From: Moheibacter sediminis
Lineage (GTDB): Bacteria > Bacteroidota > Bacteroidia > Flavobacteriales > Weeksellaceae
Direction of reading: 5' to 3'
Length of the DNA stretch: 64,000 nucleotides
Assembly (NCBI RefSeq): GCF_900176425.1
Contig: NZ_FWXS01000002.1
Location: 124,001-188,000, forward strand
Part shown: in pieces, positions 16,988-25,828 of the stretch
Layout: the number at the start of each line of letters is the position of its first letter
Numbering within the stretch: the stretch's first letter is position 1
Made by a program: the position numbers and the translations under genes
The notes under the pieces: generated by a model
Databases searched by the model: none
What the model was told of the DNA's origin: nothing
The model's input: the letters and a program-made list of their open reading frames with translations, nothing else

Positions 16988-17692
16988 TTATTTTTTGTTA
17001 ATAGTGGCTTGTCCGGTTTCTTTTGTGTCTTTGTTTGGGTCGCCTTTATAGGTGACTTGTGCATTATCAGAAGCTTCTCCCGACAAGTCTTTCATTACCC
17101 AAAGCGAAAGACTGGATTGATTTTTTGCCGAAAAATCGATTTCTACAGTTTGTAATTCTGAAAGATTTCCGATGGATTGGTCAGAAGTACTTACTTCTAG
17201 ATTAATAGCTGTACCTGTAATGTTTACATTTGTTTGATTTGAAATATCTAATTCAAATTCTTTGAAATCGACATAAGCTTGTTCAATCATCGATTGATCA
17301 TTGGCTTCAATCTTAAATTTCTCAGCTTTCAGCGTTCCTGAAATTTTCATTCGTGCCTGATTATTCAGTTCGATTTCATTCAGAGCTGCTAGTGAATAAA
17401 TATTTACGTTGTACAATGAATATTCACCTACGTTTGATTTTTCATTGATAACTAAATTTCCGCGTTTGGAACTCAGCTCTAAATTGTCAATTAAATTTTG
17501 GTGAGATTCCACTACAACTTTCGATGTAGCTGAAGGAATGATTGTGATGTCGCAGTTGCAATTGGCTTCAATTGAAGTAAATTGTTCAACTGCAAATTCT
17601 TTTTTTGCGGTGGCTGCACCTTCGCCTTCCAATCCTGAACCGCAGGACACGAGCAAAATGGCTGCTGATAATGTTAAAAATAATTTTTTCAT
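16988..17692 (-). CDS. Head GIN domain (DUF2807) lipoprotein
   Basis: The 234-residue product has a lipoprotein signal (AAILLVSCGSG). The mature protein is mostly a DUF2807 'putative auto-transporter adhesin, head GIN' beta-helix: FTSIEANCNCDITI, then repeated strands such as LNEIELNNQARMKISG and FELDISNQTNVNITG. The regular ISNQ/ELNNQ repeats fit a parallel beta-helix exposed at the cell surface or periplasm. Its ligand is unknown. It is embedded in the operon between a DUF695-like gene (9 bp away) and the phosphosugar mutase (6 bp). Confidence 0.88.
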   Translation of the reverse strand: MKKLFLTLSAAILLVSCGSGLEGEGAATAKKEFAVEQFTSIEANCNCDITIIPSATSKVVVESHQNLIDNLELSSKRGNLVINEKSNVGEYSLYNVNIYSLAALNEIELNNQARMKISGTLKAEKFKIEANDQSMIEQAYVDFKEFELDISNQTNVNITGTAINLEVSTSDQSIGNLSELQTVEIDFSAKNQSSLSLWVMKDLSGEASDNAQVTYKGDPNKDTKETGQATINKK

Positions 17693-17701
17693 ATCTGTAT
17701 T

Positions 17702-18793
17702 TTAGTTGGATTCATTTACATCAAATCGTTGAAAGGATTGCCAATATTTGTCTTTATAAATATGGAAATCGATGTTTAGTTTTCCTTCAAATTTAGAAAT
17801 TAAATTGTAAAGTATTTGAGATGGTTTTCTGAATTCTTTGCAGGCAAAATGAATTTCTCTCAGGTTTTCAGCCGTTTCCCGCCCAATGTTTAAATAACCT
17901 TCAGAATCAGTAAGTTCTTGTAAGATTTCATCTTCAAAGTCATTCATCAAATCGTAAGTAAATTCATCCGGTAAACCGCTTTCGTCGCCTTCATAATCGA
18001 TTTCAACACTCAAAATCCAAGGATGAGAAGCTTTATTTTCCCATTGCAAAACAGTCGAATTTACGATTGCAATGTAAGGCATCCCATTCTCTAATTCAGC
18101 TTGTAAACTATTGTAAGCATCTTCTTGGGTATTGTGACGGGTTCCTTCATATTTTTCCAGAAATTCTTTCTCTCTCCAGATTAGATAATCTTTTAATTTG
18201 TCGATGGAAATGGTTTCTTGTGTGGCATCACTTTCTCCGATAACTGTCATATTATCGATGGTTGTAACGCTGTTTAATTCTCCTAAATAATTATCAATGA
18301 ATATGTAAACACCATTGATGATGACTTCTTTGTTTTCTTCATTGAAGTTTTTGTGAACGATGGTGATGTCGATTTCATCCGGATATTCAGCATGTTCATT
18401 TGGATAAAATGAAACCGTTTCTGAACTGAATGTAAATTCATCCATTTGAATACCCACATTTTCTATGTCGGTTTCAGGTTTCAAAGCAGTAAATTTCCAG
18501 TTTGGAATTTCAGGTGCAGCATTAACCAATTCTTCTACAAACGCAATATTTTTAATCACTCCATCAGGTGTAAAAATCAGTTCTGCAGTGATCTCATTCA
18601 TCATTCCAGTCAGAAAATAAATACCCTCGCACAATTCATTTAATTGTGGCGTTAGTTTATCAAAGAAATTTTCTTCGAGTAATTCTCTCGTTTTTATTGC
18701 TTGATGAAAAGAATTACTATTTTCAGCAAACCAATACCAGAATTCCTGAAATTTTGTATTGTATTGATTGATAATAGAATTAGATGAATTCAT
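17702..18793 (-). CDS. Cytoplasmic protein with DUF695-like region
   Basis: The 363-residue protein is acidic and has no signal peptide. Its C-terminal half (about 215-355) fits my memory of DUF695: RHNTQEDAYNSLQAELENGMPYIAIVN, then WILSVEIDYEGDESGLPDE, then ETAENLREIHFACKEF. The N-terminal half (FWYWFAENSNSFHQAIK...FFDKLTPQLNEL) looks like a related uncharacterised module. No catalytic motif is visible. It lies 12 bp after the GT2 gene and 9 bp before the GIN gene, so it is cotranscribed. The function is unknown. Confidence 0.75.
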   Translation of the reverse strand: MNSSNSIINQYNTKFQEFWYWFAENSNSFHQAIKTRELLEENFFDKLTPQLNELCEGIYFLTGMMNEITAELIFTPDGVIKNIAFVEELVNAAPEIPNWKFTALKPETDIENVGIQMDEFTFSSETVSFYPNEHAEYPDEIDITIVHKNFNEENKEVIINGVYIFIDNYLGELNSVTTIDNMTVIGESDATQETISIDKLKDYLIWREKEFLEKYEGTRHNTQEDAYNSLQAELENGMPYIAIVNSTVLQWENKASHPWILSVEIDYEGDESGLPDEFTYDLMNDFEDEILQELTDSEGYLNIGRETAENLREIHFACKEFRKPSQILYNLISKFEGKLNIDFHIYKDKYWQSFQRFDVNESN

Positions 18794-18805
18794 TTAAAAG
18801 TAAAT

Positions 18806-19792
18806 TTAAGTGTTGGAATATTTTTTTGAATTGAGATTAAGGGTTTCCCTTATTTCAAATTCTTTTGAATTTCTTTTGGAACGAACCAAAATTTCACCTA
18901 AAAATCCAGCAAGGAATAATTGAGTGCCTAAAATCATGGCAGTCAATGAAATATAAAAATAAGGATTGTCAGTAATCAACCTTGCTTTTTGTTCGACAAT
19001 GTAAACTTTGTACAATTTATCAACTCCCAGATATGCCGCTGCCAAAAAACCGATGATGAACATCAAAGTCCCGACCGCACCAAAAAGATGCATCGGTTTA
19101 TTGCCAAATCTTGAGATGAATGAAAGTGTAATTAAATCCAGAAATCCATTTACAAACCGTCTTGAACCAAATTTAGATTTTCCATATTTTCTTGCCTGAT
19201 GACGAACTTGTTTTTCGATGATGTTTCCAAAACCTTTATTCTTTGCCAAAACAGGAATGTATCGATGCATATCACCATGCAATTCTAGTTCGTGAGCAAC
19301 TTCGCGGCGGTAAGCTTTCAATCCACAATTGAAATCATGCAGATTTAATCCGGAAGTTTTTCTTGCAATTGAATTGAATAATTTCGAAGGAAGATTTTTT
19401 GTCAATCTTGGGTCTTGGCGATTTTGTTTCCAACCCGAAACGATGTCCGCATTATTAGATTTTAAACTATGGTAAAGTTCTGGAATTTCTTCCGGGAAAT
19501 CCTGTAAATCAGCATCCATTGTAATTATAACTTCGCCTAAAGTTTGATTAAATGCGGCCATTAATGCTTGTGATTTTCCATAATTTTTACGGAAACGAAT
19601 GGCTTTAACCTCAGGGTGCATTTCGCTTAAATATTGAATCACTTTCCAGGAGTCGTCTGTACTGCCGTCATCTATGAAAATTACTTCAAACTCAAATCCG
19701 TTTTGGTTGCATACGTTTTTTATTCTTTGGAATAATTCTTCCAGAGAATCCTGTTCGTTGAGCAAAGGTATAACGATGGATAGATGCATCAC
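18806..19792 (-). CDS. Family 2 glycosyltransferase (DPM1/GtrB-like)
   Basis: The 328-residue protein starts with the GT2 Rossmann strand (LSIVIPLLNEQDS). It has FIDDGSTDDSW and the DxD-type metal motif in ITMDADLQDFPEEIP. Two C-terminal membrane helices (about 235-255 and 280-305) anchor it. The pattern fits enzymes that transfer sugar to a polyprenyl phosphate at the inner membrane. Its start overlaps the DUF4199 stop by 4 bp (ATGA). DUF4199-GT2 pairing recurs in Flavobacteriia as I recall. Confidence 0.9.
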   Translation of the reverse strand: MMHLSIVIPLLNEQDSLEELFQRIKNVCNQNGFEFEVIFIDDGSTDDSWKVIQYLSEMHPEVKAIRFRKNYGKSQALMAAFNQTLGEVIITMDADLQDFPEEIPELYHSLKSNNADIVSGWKQNRQDPRLTKNLPSKLFNSIARKTSGLNLHDFNCGLKAYRREVAHELELHGDMHRYIPVLAKNKGFGNIIEKQVRHQARKYGKSKFGSRRFVNGFLDLITLSFISRFGNKPMHLFGAVGTLMFIIGFLAAAYLGVDKLYKVYIVEQKARLITDNPYFYISLTAMILGTQLFLAGFLGEILVRSKRNSKEFEIRETLNLNSKKYSNT

Positions 19793-20328
19793 ATTTTCCT
19801 GTTTTTAAGAAATACTGCGAAGATAGTCGATATCATCACGTAAAAAAAGAGAACGGTCATGAATGCAATTGTAAACGTGCGGAAAGTGAACATATTGTAG
19901 TTCAAATCTTTCATGCCGGCTACAAATTCACCATTTTTTTCCATGAATTCCTGATTGGGATTTGTTTCAATCAAACTGTACCAGCCTCGTTGCAAACTAT
20001 CTTCAGCCCAGCTGCCTACTGTATTGAAAAATATGAAAATAAAAGCAAGACTTAATAGTCCTCCAATGAATTGCGGAATGAATGCTTTTCTGAATCCTTG
20101 CCCAAATTTCAAAGCCTGTTGTTTTGCGGCACTAAAAGCTGAATAAAATCCAATTCCGGCATATAACGCAGGCATTACGAAACAATTGATCAAAGAGGAA
20201 TAATTGAAATAATCTGCTTCAGAAATACTTCCTTGAGTAGAAAATACAAAATATAAGATCAGAAAAAGAGCAATCGTTACAAAAAACAAAATGCCTCCCA
20301 GCTTTAAAGTCAAACGGGTATAATTCAT
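19789..20328 (-). CDS. DUF4199 integral membrane protein
   Basis: The 179-residue protein has four predicted membrane helices (GGILFFVTIALFLILYF; SLINCFVMPALYAGIGFYSAF; QFIGGLLSLAFIFIFF; FTIAFMTVLFFYVMIS). The layout (LKLGGILF start, AFIPQFIGGLLS middle) matches DUF4199, which has no known function. It heads the operon with the GT2 gene, with which it overlaps by 4 bp. It may assist the transferase at the membrane. A -7 box ends only 4 nt before its ATG, so the transcript may be leaderless. Confidence 0.85.
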   Translation of the reverse strand: MNYTRLTLKLGGILFFVTIALFLILYFVFSTQGSISEADYFNYSSLINCFVMPALYAGIGFYSAFSAAKQQALKFGQGFRKAFIPQFIGGLLSLAFIFIFFNTVGSWAEDSLQRGWYSLIETNPNQEFMEKNGEFVAGMKDLNYNMFTFRTFTIAFMTVLFFYVMISTIFAVFLKNRKM

Positions 20329-20332
20329 TTGA

Positions 20333-20340
20333 CAAATTTA
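20333..20340 (-). promoter_or_regulatory. -7 promoter box of the DUF4199-GT2 operon, close to the start codon
   Basis: TAAATTTG on the - strand is followed by only TCAA before the ATG. The normal start point 3-6 nt past the box falls at or in the start codon. Confidence 0.6.
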
Positions 20341-20417
20341 CATTAAAACTCAAAAGTAAGAAGTCAAAAGTTGAAAGTATTCAACGCGATAAATATCAGC
20401 ATCTTATGAGAATAACA

Positions 20418-20909
20418 TCATTTTATAGAATCCCCTTCAAAATCAAGCGAAAGCGAATTTACACAATAACGAAGCCCTGTTTCTGTAGGTCCGTCGTCAA
20501 AAACGTGACCTAAGTGACTTCCACAGTTAGCGCATAGAATTTCTCTACGCAACATTCCGTGAGATTTATCTAATTTTTCGACGATTTTTCCTTCTTCGAT
20601 TTCTTTGTCAAAACTCGGCCAGCCACAGTGTCCGTCAAATTTGGATTCGGAAGTGAAAAGCGGTTCGCCGCAGCCACCGCATTTATAAGTTCCTTCTTCG
20701 AAGTGCATATTATATTCGCCGGAAAAAGGTCTTTCAGTTCCTGCTTCACGCAAAACTGCGTATTGGTCGGGCGAAAGATCTTGTTTCCATTGTTCGTCGG
20801 TTTTTTCTATTTTGAATGTATTTTGTTTTGAATTTTCCATTTTAGTTTCTTTAATAGTAGGTTTGGAACAAGAAAATAGGATGAATAATATTAGGACTGA
20901 ATGTTTCAT
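20418..20909 (-). CDS. msrB: Peptide-methionine (R)-S-oxide reductase, probable lipoprotein
   Basis: The 163-residue protein has a short hydrophobic lead ending FSCSK that looks like a lipoprotein signal, then a complete MsrB domain. Zinc ligands are C77/C80 (CGGC) and C126/C129 (CANC), and the catalytic Cys is C149 (GLRYCVNSL). It repairs methionine-R-sulfoxide, here presumably in the periplasm. It overlaps the upstream aroB stop by 4 bp and should be translated from the same message; the metabolic pairing has no obvious logic. Confidence 0.93.
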   Translation of the reverse strand: MKHSVLILFILFSCSKPTIKETKMENSKQNTFKIEKTDEQWKQDLSPDQYAVLREAGTERPFSGEYNMHFEEGTYKCGGCGEPLFTSESKFDGHCGWPSFDKEIEEGKIVEKLDKSHGMLRREILCANCGSHLGHVFDDGPTETGLRYCVNSLSLDFEGDSIK

Positions 20910-21964
20910 AATGAGGCTAACTTCTTATTGTATAGCAAAATTCCTTCCGAAATTTGATTTTCATTCAATAAAATGTCATGTTTACAATTTCCGATTCCAT
21001 TCAGTAAACTAAAACTTATCTGATTATTTTGATTTTTCTTATCATGTTTCATCAGATCAATTAAATCAGGAATTATTTCTTCCTTAATTGTCTCTTTTGC
21101 AAATAATTGAGTAATATTTGTGAAAATTTCATCCAATTCTGAAAGTGAAATCATTTCATTTTCAAAACTTAAAATCGATTCTACCAACATTCCAATAGCA
21201 ACTGCTTCTCCATGCAAATAAGGAAATTCAGTTTCAAGATAATAACTTTCAACTGCATGTCCGATGGTATGTCCGAAATTCAGGATTTTTCTTAATCCGG
21301 ATTCAAACGGATCTTTTTCAACGATTTCCATTTTTATTTTGACCGATTCCTGAGTCAGTCTATGAAGAATTTCTCCTGTAAAACCTTCAATTTGATGAAT
21401 GCTATCCCAATGTGATTTCTGATAAATCAAACCATGTTTCATCATTTCTGCCAAACCCGAAGTCAATTCTCTTGGTGGTAAAGTCAATAAAAATTCTGAA
21501 AAAACCAGCGTCATTTTCGGTTGAGAAAAAGTTCCGATTTGATTTTTCAATCCGGCAAAATCAATTCCTGTTTTTCCTCCGACAGAAGCATCAACCTGTG
21601 ATAAAAGCGTTGTAGGTACATTTATAAAATCAATTCCACGTTTGAATGTGGAAGCGATGAATCCGCCCATATCCGTAATAACTCCGCCGCCCAAATTGAT
21701 AAGCAGACTGTTGCGGGATGCACCCAATTCTGTAAGCGATTCCCAAACATTCGCAACGATTTCGATGACTTTGTTTTCTTCTCCCGGTGGAATTTCAATC
21801 ACTTCGATTTCTGCAACTGCCTCCAATTCACCCAAAAACAAAGGAAGGCAATGTTCATGTGTGTTGGAGTCCACAAAAATGAAAATTTTGGAGTAATTTT
21901 TTTCAGTCAAAAATGAATTTAGTTCAAGAAAGATATTATCGAATAAAATAGGTGCTTGTTTCAT
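20906..21964 (-). CDS. aroB: 3-dehydroquinate synthase
   Basis: The 352-residue protein has the DHQS pattern. The NAD-binding stretch is [20 protein letters not shown], followed by [19 protein letters not shown]. Zinc-ligand His residues lie in [13 protein letters not shown] and [10 protein letters not shown]. It converts DAHP to 3-dehydroquinate in the shikimate pathway. It is the first gene of an aroB-msrB unit. A -7 box ends 4 nt before the start codon. The gene is divergent from the GlmU-like gene. Confidence 0.93.
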   Translation of the reverse strand: MKQAPILFDNIFLELNSFLTEKNYSKIFIFVDSNTHEHCLPLFLGELEAVAEIEVIEIPPGEENKVIEIVANVWESLTELGASRNSLLINLGGGVITDMGGFIASTFKRGIDFINVPTTLLSQVDASVGGKTGIDFAGLKNQIGTFSQPKMTLVFSEFLLTLPPRELTSGLAEMMKHGLIYQKSHWDSIHQIEGFTGEILHRLTQESVKIKMEIVEKDPFESGLRKILNFGHTIGHAVESYYLETEFPYLHGEAVAIGMLVESILSFENEMISLSELDEIFTNITQLFAKETIKEEIIPDLIDLMKHDKKNQNNQISFSLLNGIGNCKHDILLNENQISEGILLYNKKLASL

Positions 21965-21968
21965 GTTA

Positions 21969-21976
21969 CAAAATTA
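21969..21976 (-). promoter_or_regulatory. -7 promoter box of aroB, close to the start codon
   Basis: TAATTTTG on the - strand matches TAnnTTTG and is followed by TAAC and the ATG. No clear -33 box is seen. A leaderless message is predicted. Confidence 0.5.
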
Positions 21977-22037
21977 AATTTTCATTTTGTTTGCGCGTTA
22001 AATATTCATTAGAATAAAGTTTATTAACATATTTTTA

Positions 22038-22045
22038 TAAATTTG
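22038..22045 (+). promoter_or_regulatory. -7 promoter box of the GlmU-like gene
   Basis: TAAATTTG ends 18 nt before the ATG at 22064. This placement supports the 22064 start over an in-frame TTG at 22043 that lies inside the box. Confidence 0.6.
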
Positions 22046-22063
22046 TTGGAAACTACATATTTG

Positions 22064-23227
22064 ATGAACATCGTCTTATTTGATGACAAAGAATGGGAAA
22101 ACCTTCGACCGCTTACACTAAATAAACCTGTTTCTGAATTGAGAATGGGTATTTTGACCTTCAAAGAACGATGGGAGAAGCTAATAGAAGGAAATTATAG
22201 TTATTTCACACAAGATTATCTTTCAGAAAAATTTGAATTAAATGTTTCAGATGAAAATTTATTTATCAATCCATCATTTTTTCCAAATGAAAATCTTTTA
22301 AGTTCAATTCGAGATTTAAAGAAAAGTGAGAGTATTTGGTTTGAAAATCAAATGATTGCGGGAAATTTTTCATTAGAAGAGTTTGAAGCAAGAAATCAAT
22401 CAAATCAGAAAATAGATTTAAAAGAAGAAGTTACATATATCAATCATTTATGGGATTTATTTACATATAATGATAAAGCGATTCAGTTTGATTTTGAATT
22501 AATTACAAAAGGAAGAAAATCTCAGCCGGTTTCATCTACAAATGGTGTTATCAATCCTGAAAATATATTTTTGGAAGAAGGAGCAGTCGTAGAATTTGCA
22601 GTTCTAAATGCAAAGGAGGGGCCAATTTATGTTGGCAAAAATGCTGAAATCATGGAGGGTTCTCTGGTGCGTGGAAGTTTGGCTTTGTGTGAAAATGCAA
22701 AATTAAACCTAGGGGCGAAAATTTACCCGGGAACAACCATCGGACCTTATTGCAAAGTCGGAGGCGAAGTCAATAATTCGATTCTGATGGGCTATTCCAA
22801 CAAAGGACATGACGGTTTTTTAGGAAATTCTATCTTGGGCGAATGGTGCAATTTAGGTGCAGATACAAATAATTCTAATCTGAAAAATAATTATTCCGAA
22901 ATTAAAGTTTGGGATTATGAATCAAAAGATTACATCGATACAAGACTCCAATTTTGCGGATTGATGATGGGTGATTATGCAAAATCTGCCATCAATACAC
23001 AATTTAATACCGGTACGGTCGTTGGTATTTCCGCCAATGTATTCGATGCAGGCTTCCCGCCTAAATTTATACCATCATTTAGTTGGGGCGGAGGAAAAAA
23101 TTCAGCTAAATTTGATTTGGAAAAATCTTACGAAGCAGCAGAAAAAATGATGGAAAGACGAAAAAAAATATTAACAGAAAAAGATAAAAGAATTATTGAA
23201 TATATTTTTCAATTAACTGAATATTAA
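22064..23227 (+). CDS. GlmU-like putative sugar nucleotidyltransferase
   Basis: The product is 387 residues. The ATG at 22064 was chosen because an upstream in-frame TTG falls in the promoter. The N-terminus (MNIVLFDDKEWENLRPLTLNKPVSELRMGI) is a shortened nucleotidyltransferase-like domain. The C-terminal half is a left-handed beta-helix with hexapeptide repeats (AEIMEGSLVRGSLALCENAKL, KIYPGTTIGPYCKVGGEVNNSILMG). Such proteins are annotated in Bacteroidota as GlmU family. Whether it makes UDP-GlcNAc or another nucleotide sugar is not decided. The classical glucosyl motif LAAGxGxRM is absent from the start. Confidence 0.82.
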   Translation: MNIVLFDDKEWENLRPLTLNKPVSELRMGILTFKERWEKLIEGNYSYFTQDYLSEKFELNVSDENLFINPSFFPNENLLSSIRDLKKSESIWFENQMIAGNFSLEEFEARNQSNQKIDLKEEVTYINHLWDLFTYNDKAIQFDFELITKGRKSQPVSSTNGVINPENIFLEEGAVVEFAVLNAKEGPIYVGKNAEIMEGSLVRGSLALCENAKLNLGAKIYPGTTIGPYCKVGGEVNNSILMGYSNKGHDGFLGNSILGEWCNLGADTNNSNLKNNYSEIKVWDYESKDYIDTRLQFCGLMMGDYAKSAINTQFNTGTVVGISANVFDAGFPPKFIPSFSWGGGKNSAKFDLEKSYEAAEKMMERRKKILTEKDKRIIEYIFQLTEY

Positions 23228-23322
23228 TGATTACGAAAGACAAATTAAAAAATAATTAACTTATTTGTGAGAAAAGTGTTGATAATCATAACCTGAAAAA
23301 TGGTTAGTTTCACAAAAAGTAC

Positions 23323-23330
23323 TAAATTTG
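23323..23330 (+). promoter_or_regulatory. -7 promoter box of the cysteine-synthase-like gene
   Basis: TAAATTTG ends 27 nt before the ATG at 23358 and overlaps an in-frame TTG at 23328, ruling that start out. No strong -33 box is present. Confidence 0.55.
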
Positions 23331-23357
23331 CCGATTGTAAGTAAAGAACAAAATGTA

Positions 23358-24389
23358 ATGACTGGAACTTATAATAGCGTTTTGGAATTGATAGGTGATA
23401 CACCTATCGTAAAACTAAACAAAATAGGCCAGGGAATTCCAGGCGAGGTTTACGCTAAGTTAGAAAGTTACAACCCCGGACACTCGACCAAAGATAGAAT
23501 CGCGCTGCACATCATTGAAGAAGCGGAGAAATCAGGATTATTGAAACCAGGAGCTACTATCGTTGAAACGACATCAGGAAATACCGGATTTAGTGTGGCT
23601 ATGGTTAGTATTTTGAAAGGTTATAAGTGTATTTTGGCTGTTTCGGATAAAACCAATGACGAGAAAATAGCTTACCTAAAAGCTTTGGGAGCGAAAGTTT
23701 TTATCTGTCCTGCTAACGTAGCAGCAGATGACCCTCGCTCTTATTATGAAGTTGCAAAAAGAATCGCCGCTGAAACCCCGAATTCAATTTATATCAATCA
23801 ATATTTCAACTTAAAAAATATTGAAGCGCATTACGTGACGACAGGTCCTGAAATCTGGAAACAGACCGAAGGAAAAATAACGCACTTAATTGCTTGTTGT
23901 GGAACTGGTGGAACGCTTTCAGGTTCAGCAAAATATTTGAAAGAACAAAACCCTGAAATCAAAATCATCGGCGTAGATGCTTATGGTTCGATTTTGAAAA
24001 AATACCACGAAACCGGAGAAGTTGACAAAAATGAAATTTATCCATACAAAATTGAAGGTTTAGGAAAAAATTTAGTTCCCGAAGCGACTGATTTTAGTTT
24101 GATTGATAAATTTGAAAAAGTAACCGATGAAGAAAGTGCATACCGTACAAGAGAAATAGCTTTGAAAGAAGGAATCATGGGTGGTTACACTTGTGGTGCA
24201 GTAGTTCAGGCTTACAGACAATTGGCTGCTGATTTCAAAGAAGGAGACATCGTTGTTTTAATTTTTCCTGATCACGGTTCCAGATACATCACAAAAGTTT
24301 TCAGTGACAGCTGGATGGAACAACAAGGATTTACCAACAGCCGCTTGAATGGATTGGAATCAAACGCAACCATTCAACACATTAAATAA
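23358..24389 (+). CDS. PLP-dependent cysteine synthase / cystathionine beta-synthase family enzyme
   Basis: The 343-residue protein is a fold-type II PLP enzyme. The Schiff-base Lys is K45 ([11 protein letters not shown]). The substrate loop is TTSGNTGF, the phosphate cup is GTGGTLSG, and the C-terminus [16 protein letters not shown] resembles cystathionine beta-synthase without CBS domains. It performs beta-replacement on a serine or cysteine derivative; possible products are cysteine, cystathionine or cysteate. It is followed after a terminator by an alpha-oxoamine synthase gene. That pairing suggests it might make the amino acid head (cysteate) for sulfonolipid synthesis; this is inference. 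Confidence 0.88.
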   Translation: MTGTYNSVLELIGDTPIVKLNKIGQGIPGEVYAKLESYNPGHSTKDRIALHIIEEAEKSGLLKPGATIVETTSGNTGFSVAMVSILKGYKCILAVSDKTNDEKIAYLKALGAKVFICPANVAADDPRSYYEVAKRIAAETPNSIYINQYFNLKNIEAHYVTTGPEIWKQTEGKITHLIACCGTGGTLSGSAKYLKEQNPEIKIIGVDAYGSILKKYHETGEVDKNEIYPYKIEGLGKNLVPEATDFSLIDKFEKVTDEESAYRTREIALKEGIMGGYTCGAVVQAYRQLAADFKEGDIVVLIFPDHGSRYITKVFSDSWMEQQGFTNSRLNGLESNATIQHIK

Positions 24390-24420
24390 GAAATGTATTT
24401 AATAAATATATAAAAACAAA

Positions 24421-24448
24421 ATGCTCCCGTTACAGTGGGAGCATTTTT
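24421..24448 (+). terminator. Terminator after the cysteine-synthase-like gene
   Basis: ATGCTCCC (24421-24428) pairs with GGGAGCAT (24437-24444), followed by TTTT. It lies 32 bp after the stop. The next gene starts 34 bp later, so partial read-through is possible. Confidence 0.8.
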
Positions 24449-24481
24449 ACATTAATAATAAACTAATCAAAATATAATTAA

Positions 24482-25741
24482 ATGGATATTTTTGAAAGAA
24501 TTAAAAAGAATCCTGGTCCATTGGGTCAGTTTGCAGATTATGGAGAAGGATATTTCATCTTCCCTGAATTGGAAGGTGAATTAGGACCAAGAATGAAATT
24601 CAAAGGGAAAGAGGTTGTAGTTTGGAGTTTGAATAACTATTTAGGTTTGGCAAATCATCCTGAAGTGAGAAAAGCAGATGCTGATTCTGCAGCAAAATAC
24701 GGTATGGCTGCGCCAATGGGAGCCAGAGCCATGACTGGTCAGACAAAATACCATCAACAATTAGAAAATGAATTGGCTGAATTTGTAGGTAAAGAATCTG
24801 CTTATTTATTAAATTTCGGATATCCGGGAATGGTTTCTGCAATTGATGCTTTGGTTTCCAAAAATGACGTAATCGTTTATGACATTGAATGTCACGCCTG
24901 TATCGTTGACGGCGTTCGTTTGCACTTTGGAAAAAGATTTACTTACCAGCACAACGATATCGAAAGTTTACGTAAAAATTTAGCTCGTGCTACAAAAATC
25001 ACTGAACAAACAGGAGGTGGGATTTTGGTAGTTACCGAAGGAGTTTTCGGAATGATGGCTGAACAAGGGAAACTGAAAGAAATCTGTGATTTGAAAAAAG
25101 AATTTGATTTCAGATTATTGGTTGATGATGCGCACGGATTTGGAACTCTAGGTAAAACGGGAGCAGGAGCAGGAGAGGAGCAAGGATGTCAGGATCAGAT
25201 AGATGTTTATTTCTCAACTTTTGCCAAATCAATGGCAGGCTTTGGTGGATTTTTTGCGGGAGATAAAACTGTAATTCGTTATTTACAATACAATTTGCGT
25301 TCGCAGATTTTTGCAAAATCTTTGTGTATGCCTATGGTAATCGGAGGGTTGAAACGTCTGGAATTATTAAGAAATAAACCTGAGTTAAAAGATAAGCTTT
25401 GGGAAAATGTAGAGAAAATCCAAGCTGGATTGAGAGCTAAAAATTTCAACTTAGGATTGACTAATACACCAGTTACACCGATTATTTTAGAAGGAAGCCC
25501 AATCGAAGCCACTTTGATGTCAAAAGATTTGCGTGAAAACCATGGTGTTTTTGTATCGGTTGTCGTATATCCGGTAATTCCAAAAGGAACAATTATTTTC
25601 AGGATTATTCCAACTGCTGCGCATACTGATGAAGACATCGATTATACCTTGAATGCTTTTGATGCAATTCGTGAAAAATTAGATTCAGGATATTACAAAA
25701 AAGCAGCTGAAGATATGGATGTAGATTATGTCCAATATTAA
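24482..25741 (+). CDS. Alpha-oxoamine synthase (serine palmitoyltransferase or cysteate acyltransferase type)
   Basis: The 419-residue fold-type I PLP enzyme has the family pattern: SLNNYLGLANHP, GMAAPMGARAMTG, H138 in IECHACIVDG, D215/H218 in LLVDDAHGFGTLG and Schiff-base K249 in FSTFAKSMAGFGG. It condenses an amino acid with an acyl-CoA or acyl-ACP. The extended N-terminus (GPLGQFADYGEGYFIFPELEG) fits the Bacteroidota sphingolipid/capnine group better than biotin or threonine enzymes. Serine would give ketosphinganine; cysteate would give the sulfonolipid base. Flavobacterium johnsoniae Fjoh_2419 is a characterised cysteate acyltransferase of this family. Confidence 0.85.
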   Translation: MDIFERIKKNPGPLGQFADYGEGYFIFPELEGELGPRMKFKGKEVVVWSLNNYLGLANHPEVRKADADSAAKYGMAAPMGARAMTGQTKYHQQLENELAEFVGKESAYLLNFGYPGMVSAIDALVSKNDVIVYDIECHACIVDGVRLHFGKRFTYQHNDIESLRKNLARATKITEQTGGGILVVTEGVFGMMAEQGKLKEICDLKKEFDFRLLVDDAHGFGTLGKTGAGAGEEQGCQDQIDVYFSTFAKSMAGFGGFFAGDKTVIRYLQYNLRSQIFAKSLCMPMVIGGLKRLELLRNKPELKDKLWENVEKIQAGLRAKNFNLGLTNTPVTPIILEGSPIEATLMSKDLRENHGVFVSVVVYPVIPKGTIIFRIIPTAAHTDEDIDYTLNAFDAIREKLDSGYYKKAAEDMDVDYVQY

Positions 25742-25766
25742 TTAAAATTAATTTTTCTAAAATATA

Positions 25767-25802
25767 AAAACCGCTTTGAATCTTATTTCAAAAGCGGTTT
25801 TT
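25767..25802. terminator. Bidirectional terminator between convergent genes
   Basis: AAAACCGCTTT (25767-25777) pairs with AAAGCGGTTTT (25791-25801). It serves the synthase gene on + and the DUF4397 gene on -. Confidence 0.85.
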
Positions 25803-25828
25803 CTTTGTAAGTAAATGTAATGGAATTT

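Noticed and set aside
22043-22063. Upstream TTG start for the GlmU-like gene
   Set aside because: It falls in the -7 box at 22038-22045; the ATG at 22064 gives a normal N-terminus.
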